From GCA-2688775 sp964524225 (GTDB lineage Archaea; Nanobdellota; Nanobdellia; Woesearchaeales; GW2011-AR4), in assembly GCA_964524225.1 (NCBI GenBank), contig CAZGEW010000075.1, forward strand, positions 1 through 5,974: 5,974 bases of DNA, read 5' to 3'. Both the position numbers and the translations under genes were made by a program. Shown here in pieces: positions 4,181-5,974 of this stretch. Numbering within the stretch: position 1 is the first letter of the stretch; each line of letters starts with the position of its first letter. The notes under the pieces were generated by a model. The model had not been told where the DNA came from and searched no databases. It worked only from the letters and a program-made list of their open reading frames with translations.

Positions 4181-5296
4181 ATGTTAATCGGTATTCCTAA
4201 GGAAATCAAAGATAAAGAGAACAGGGTTGCACTAACCCCATATGGCACAAAGCAACTTATTGCTCATGGGCATAGTGTTTTTGTGGAAAAAAATGCAGGA
4301 ATTGGCTCTGCTTTTTCTGATAATGAGTACGAAGTCCACGGTGCAAAAATTGTTTCAGCTAAAGAATCTTGGAGTTGTGATTTAGTTGTAAAGGTAAAAG
4401 AGCCTCAAAAAGAAGAATATAAATACCTTAATGAAGACTCGATATTGTTTACATACCTTCATTTGACTGGTGTAGATAGAACCTTAACGTTAACACTTCT
4501 GGACAAAAAAACAACATCAATTGGTTATGAGACAGTTGAGGACAGCTATGGTAGACTTCCTTTGCTTGCTCCTATGAGCGCAATTGCTGGAAATATGGCT
4601 GTTCAAGTTGGTGCTTATTATTTAGCAAAAACAAATGAGGGCAAAGGAACTATGCTTGGAGAAGTAATGGGGCGCTTCTATGGCAAGGTTGTAATAATAG
4701 GGGATGGTATTGTAGGGAGGCATGCTGCTAAGACTGCTTATGGTCTGGGAGCAAATGTGTACTTATTTTGTAGACATGAAGAAAGAATGGATACTTTAAG
4801 GGAGTTTATAGGAAGGAAATCTCATATTTTGCTTTCAACTCCTAACAATATTTCAGAGCATCTCCAAAATGCTGACTTAGTTGTTGGGGCAGTTTTAATC
4901 AAAGGAGCAAAAGCACCATATGTTGTAACAGAAGAAATGGTTAAGTCAATGCAGCATGGTTCTGTTATTGTTGATGTTAGCATTGACCAAGGTGGCTGTA
5001 TTGAAACATCAAAACCAACAACACATAGTAATCCTATTTTTGTTAAGCATAGTGTAATTCATTATTGTGTTACTAACATGCCTGCTGCTTACCCTAGAAC
5101 ATCAACAATTGCATTAACGAATGCCACTCTACCTTATGTTTTAAAATTGGCTGATGATGGTTTTATTAAATCAATAAAAGAAGATTCAGGTTTTGCAAAG
5201 GGTGTTAATACATATAATGGATTTATAACATATAAGTCTGTAGCTGAAGGATTGGGTTTAATGGATAGATTCAGAGAGGTAAAAGATTTGCTATAA
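4181..5296 (+). CDS. ald: Alanine dehydrogenase, bacterial Ald type, with altered cofactor-site residue
   Basis: The 371-residue protein matches bacterial-type alanine dehydrogenase throughout. The enzyme reversibly deaminates L-alanine to pyruvate and ammonia with a nicotinamide cofactor. Catalytic and substrate residues are all present: R15 (KENRVALTP), K73 (KVKEP), H94 (TYLHL), D269 (SIDQGG) and N299-M300. The Rossmann motif is G174-D-G176-I-V-G179. At the end of the second Rossmann strand, where NAD-specific enzymes have Asp (LD in mycobacterial Ald), this protein has C197-R198, which would favour NADP. GAKAP is preceded by K rather than the usual P. It differs from the ornithine-cyclodeaminase-like alanine dehydrogenase known from Archaeoglobus, so acquisition from bacteria is plausible. 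The gene starts 12 bases after tfe without a Shine-Dalgarno site and may be cotranscribed with tfe and msrA. Confidence 0.93.
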   Translation: MLIGIPKEIKDKENRVALTPYGTKQLIAHGHSVFVEKNAGIGSAFSDNEYEVHGAKIVSAKESWSCDLVVKVKEPQKEEYKYLNEDSILFTYLHLTGVDRTLTLTLLDKKTTSIGYETVEDSYGRLPLLAPMSAIAGNMAVQVGAYYLAKTNEGKGTMLGEVMGRFYGKVVIIGDGIVGRHAAKTAYGLGANVYLFCRHEERMDTLREFIGRKSHILLSTPNNISEHLQNADLVVGAVLIKGAKAPYVVTEEMVKSMQHGSVIVDVSIDQGGCIETSKPTTHSNPIFVKHSVIHYCVTNMPAAYPRTSTIALTNATLPYVLKLADDGFIKSIKEDSGFAKGVNTYNGFITYKSVAEGLGLMDRFREVKDLL

Positions 5297-5323
5297 ATAT
5301 AACATGAAAAATCTAATTTTACG

Positions 5324-5812
5324 ATGAAACCAAAAACTGAATTAGCTACTTTCGGAGCAGGATGCTTTTGGCATGTTGAATCTGCATTTCGCAAAATAAA
5401 AGGAGTTGTAAATACTACTGTTGGCTATACAGGAGGCCACTTCAAAAACCCCACTTATGAAGTAGTATGCTCTAACAAAACAGCTCATGCAGAAGCAGTG
5501 CAAATTGAATATGAGCCTTCTAAAGTTTTATATGAAGAACTTTTAGATGTATTCTGGAAAATTCATGATCCTACACAATTAAATAGACAAGGTCCAGATG
5601 TAGGCACACAATACAGATCAATAATTTTTTATCACAATGAAGAACAGAAAAAAGCGGCGATTGTGTCAAAAGAAAAATTAGAAAAATTAGGCAAATACAA
5701 CAAACCAATTGTTACAGAGATTAAGCCTGCAACAAAATTCTATAAAGCAGAAGAATATCACCAGAGATATTTAGAGAAAAAGTGTTTATCTAGTTGTGGT
5801 ATTAAATACTAA
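5324..5812 (+). CDS. msrA: Peptide methionine sulfoxide reductase MsrA
   Basis: The 162-residue enzyme reduces the S epimer of methionine sulfoxide in proteins and free methionine. The catalytic GCFW motif is at residues 13-16 with nucleophile C14. Other family landmarks are GYTGGHFKNPTYE (34-46) with Y44, HAEAV with E57, HDPTQLNRQGPDVGTQYRS (81-99) with D92 and Y97, and FYKAEEYHQRYL (139-150). C154 and C158 near the C-terminus are in the place of recycling cysteines, so a thioredoxin-like reductant is expected; C49 is an extra cysteine. It is full length, soluble and lacks a fused MsrB domain. The ATG at 5324 lies 27 bases after ald. A 7-codon frame (5304-5327) ends overlapping this ATG. Cotranscription with ald is likely but not shown. 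Confidence 0.96.
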   Translation: MKPKTELATFGAGCFWHVESAFRKIKGVVNTTVGYTGGHFKNPTYEVVCSNKTAHAEAVQIEYEPSKVLYEELLDVFWKIHDPTQLNRQGPDVGTQYRSIIFYHNEEQKKAAIVSKEKLEKLGKYNKPIVTEIKPATKFYKAEEYHQRYLEKKCLSSCGIKY

Positions 5813-5854
5813 CTTAAAAGTTTGATTTTAATGGTACAACGATAACAAAAAATC

Positions 5855-5863
5855 TTATAAATA
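5855..5863 (+). promoter_or_regulatory. TATA-like box downstream of msrA
   Basis: TTATAAATA preceded by AAAAAATC predicts a plus-strand start near 5884, for a gene or RNA whose main part lies beyond the right edge. The stretch 5813-5974 has no open frame that I can support. Confidence 0.3.
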
Positions 5864-5974
5864 ACATTTTATTCTTTTGTATTAACGGAGACAAAAACAT
5901 TATGCCAAGTAGTTAGAGGGCAGTATATTAAATTAGAAGATGATGTTTTTTCTTTACTTCAAAACCAATAAAAT

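Noticed and set aside
5134..5394. Minus-strand open frame spanning the ald end and msrA start
   Set aside because: Antisense to two conserved proteins, without recognisable features.
5861..5974. Possible genes at the right edge: an ATG at 5940 running off the edge, a plus frame ending at 5971, and minus frames ending at 5928 or 5954
   Set aside because: All are too short to judge, and the plus frame ending at 5971 has no ATG. None has a recognisable sequence.

Overview
The window comes from a small, AT-rich archaeal genome, most likely a DPANN-type lineage. The domain call rests on four things: archaeal-type ribosomal proteins uS13, uS4 and uS11, an archaeal/eukaryotic RNA polymerase subunit Rpo3, transcription factor E, and a tRNA-Leu whose anticodon-loop intron folds as a bulge-helix-bulge. 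The DPANN placement is an inference from low GC, compact genes and near-absent Shine-Dalgarno sites. No single marker proves it.

Left part (1-2486, minus strand): this is the conserved archaeal cluster rps13 - rps4 - rps11 - rpo3 - tRNA-Leu(GAG) - rpl18e, read right to left. The first 51 bases are the first 17 codons of rpl18e, which leaves the window on the left. rps13/rps4 and rps4/rps11 are each separated by one base, so these three are almost certainly one transcript. A perfect 17-bp inverted repeat covers the rpo3 stop codon and ends 6 bases before the tRNA. A 14-bp hairpin sits between the tRNA and rpl18e.

Middle (2487-3637): a GC-rich, strongly self-complementary island of about 100 bases lies upstream of rps13 and is unexplained. 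It has a TATA-like box about 25 bases before it and a T-run at its end. A minus-strand NUDIX hydrolase of the Ap4A-hydrolase type follows, probably on a leaderless mRNA. A divergent, extremely AT-rich promoter region separates it from tfe. tfe is preceded by about 195 bases of apparent structured RNA: two hairpins plus a purine tract complementary to two different pyrimidine segments. This is the best candidate for something undescribed in the window.

Right part (3638-5812, plus strand): tfe, an alanine dehydrogenase of the bacterial type, and msrA follow at short spacing (12 and 27 bases) and may be cotranscribed. They join transcription initiation, alanine/pyruvate/ammonia interconversion and methionine sulfoxide repair. 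The last 160 bases carry a TATA-like box but no gene that can be called.
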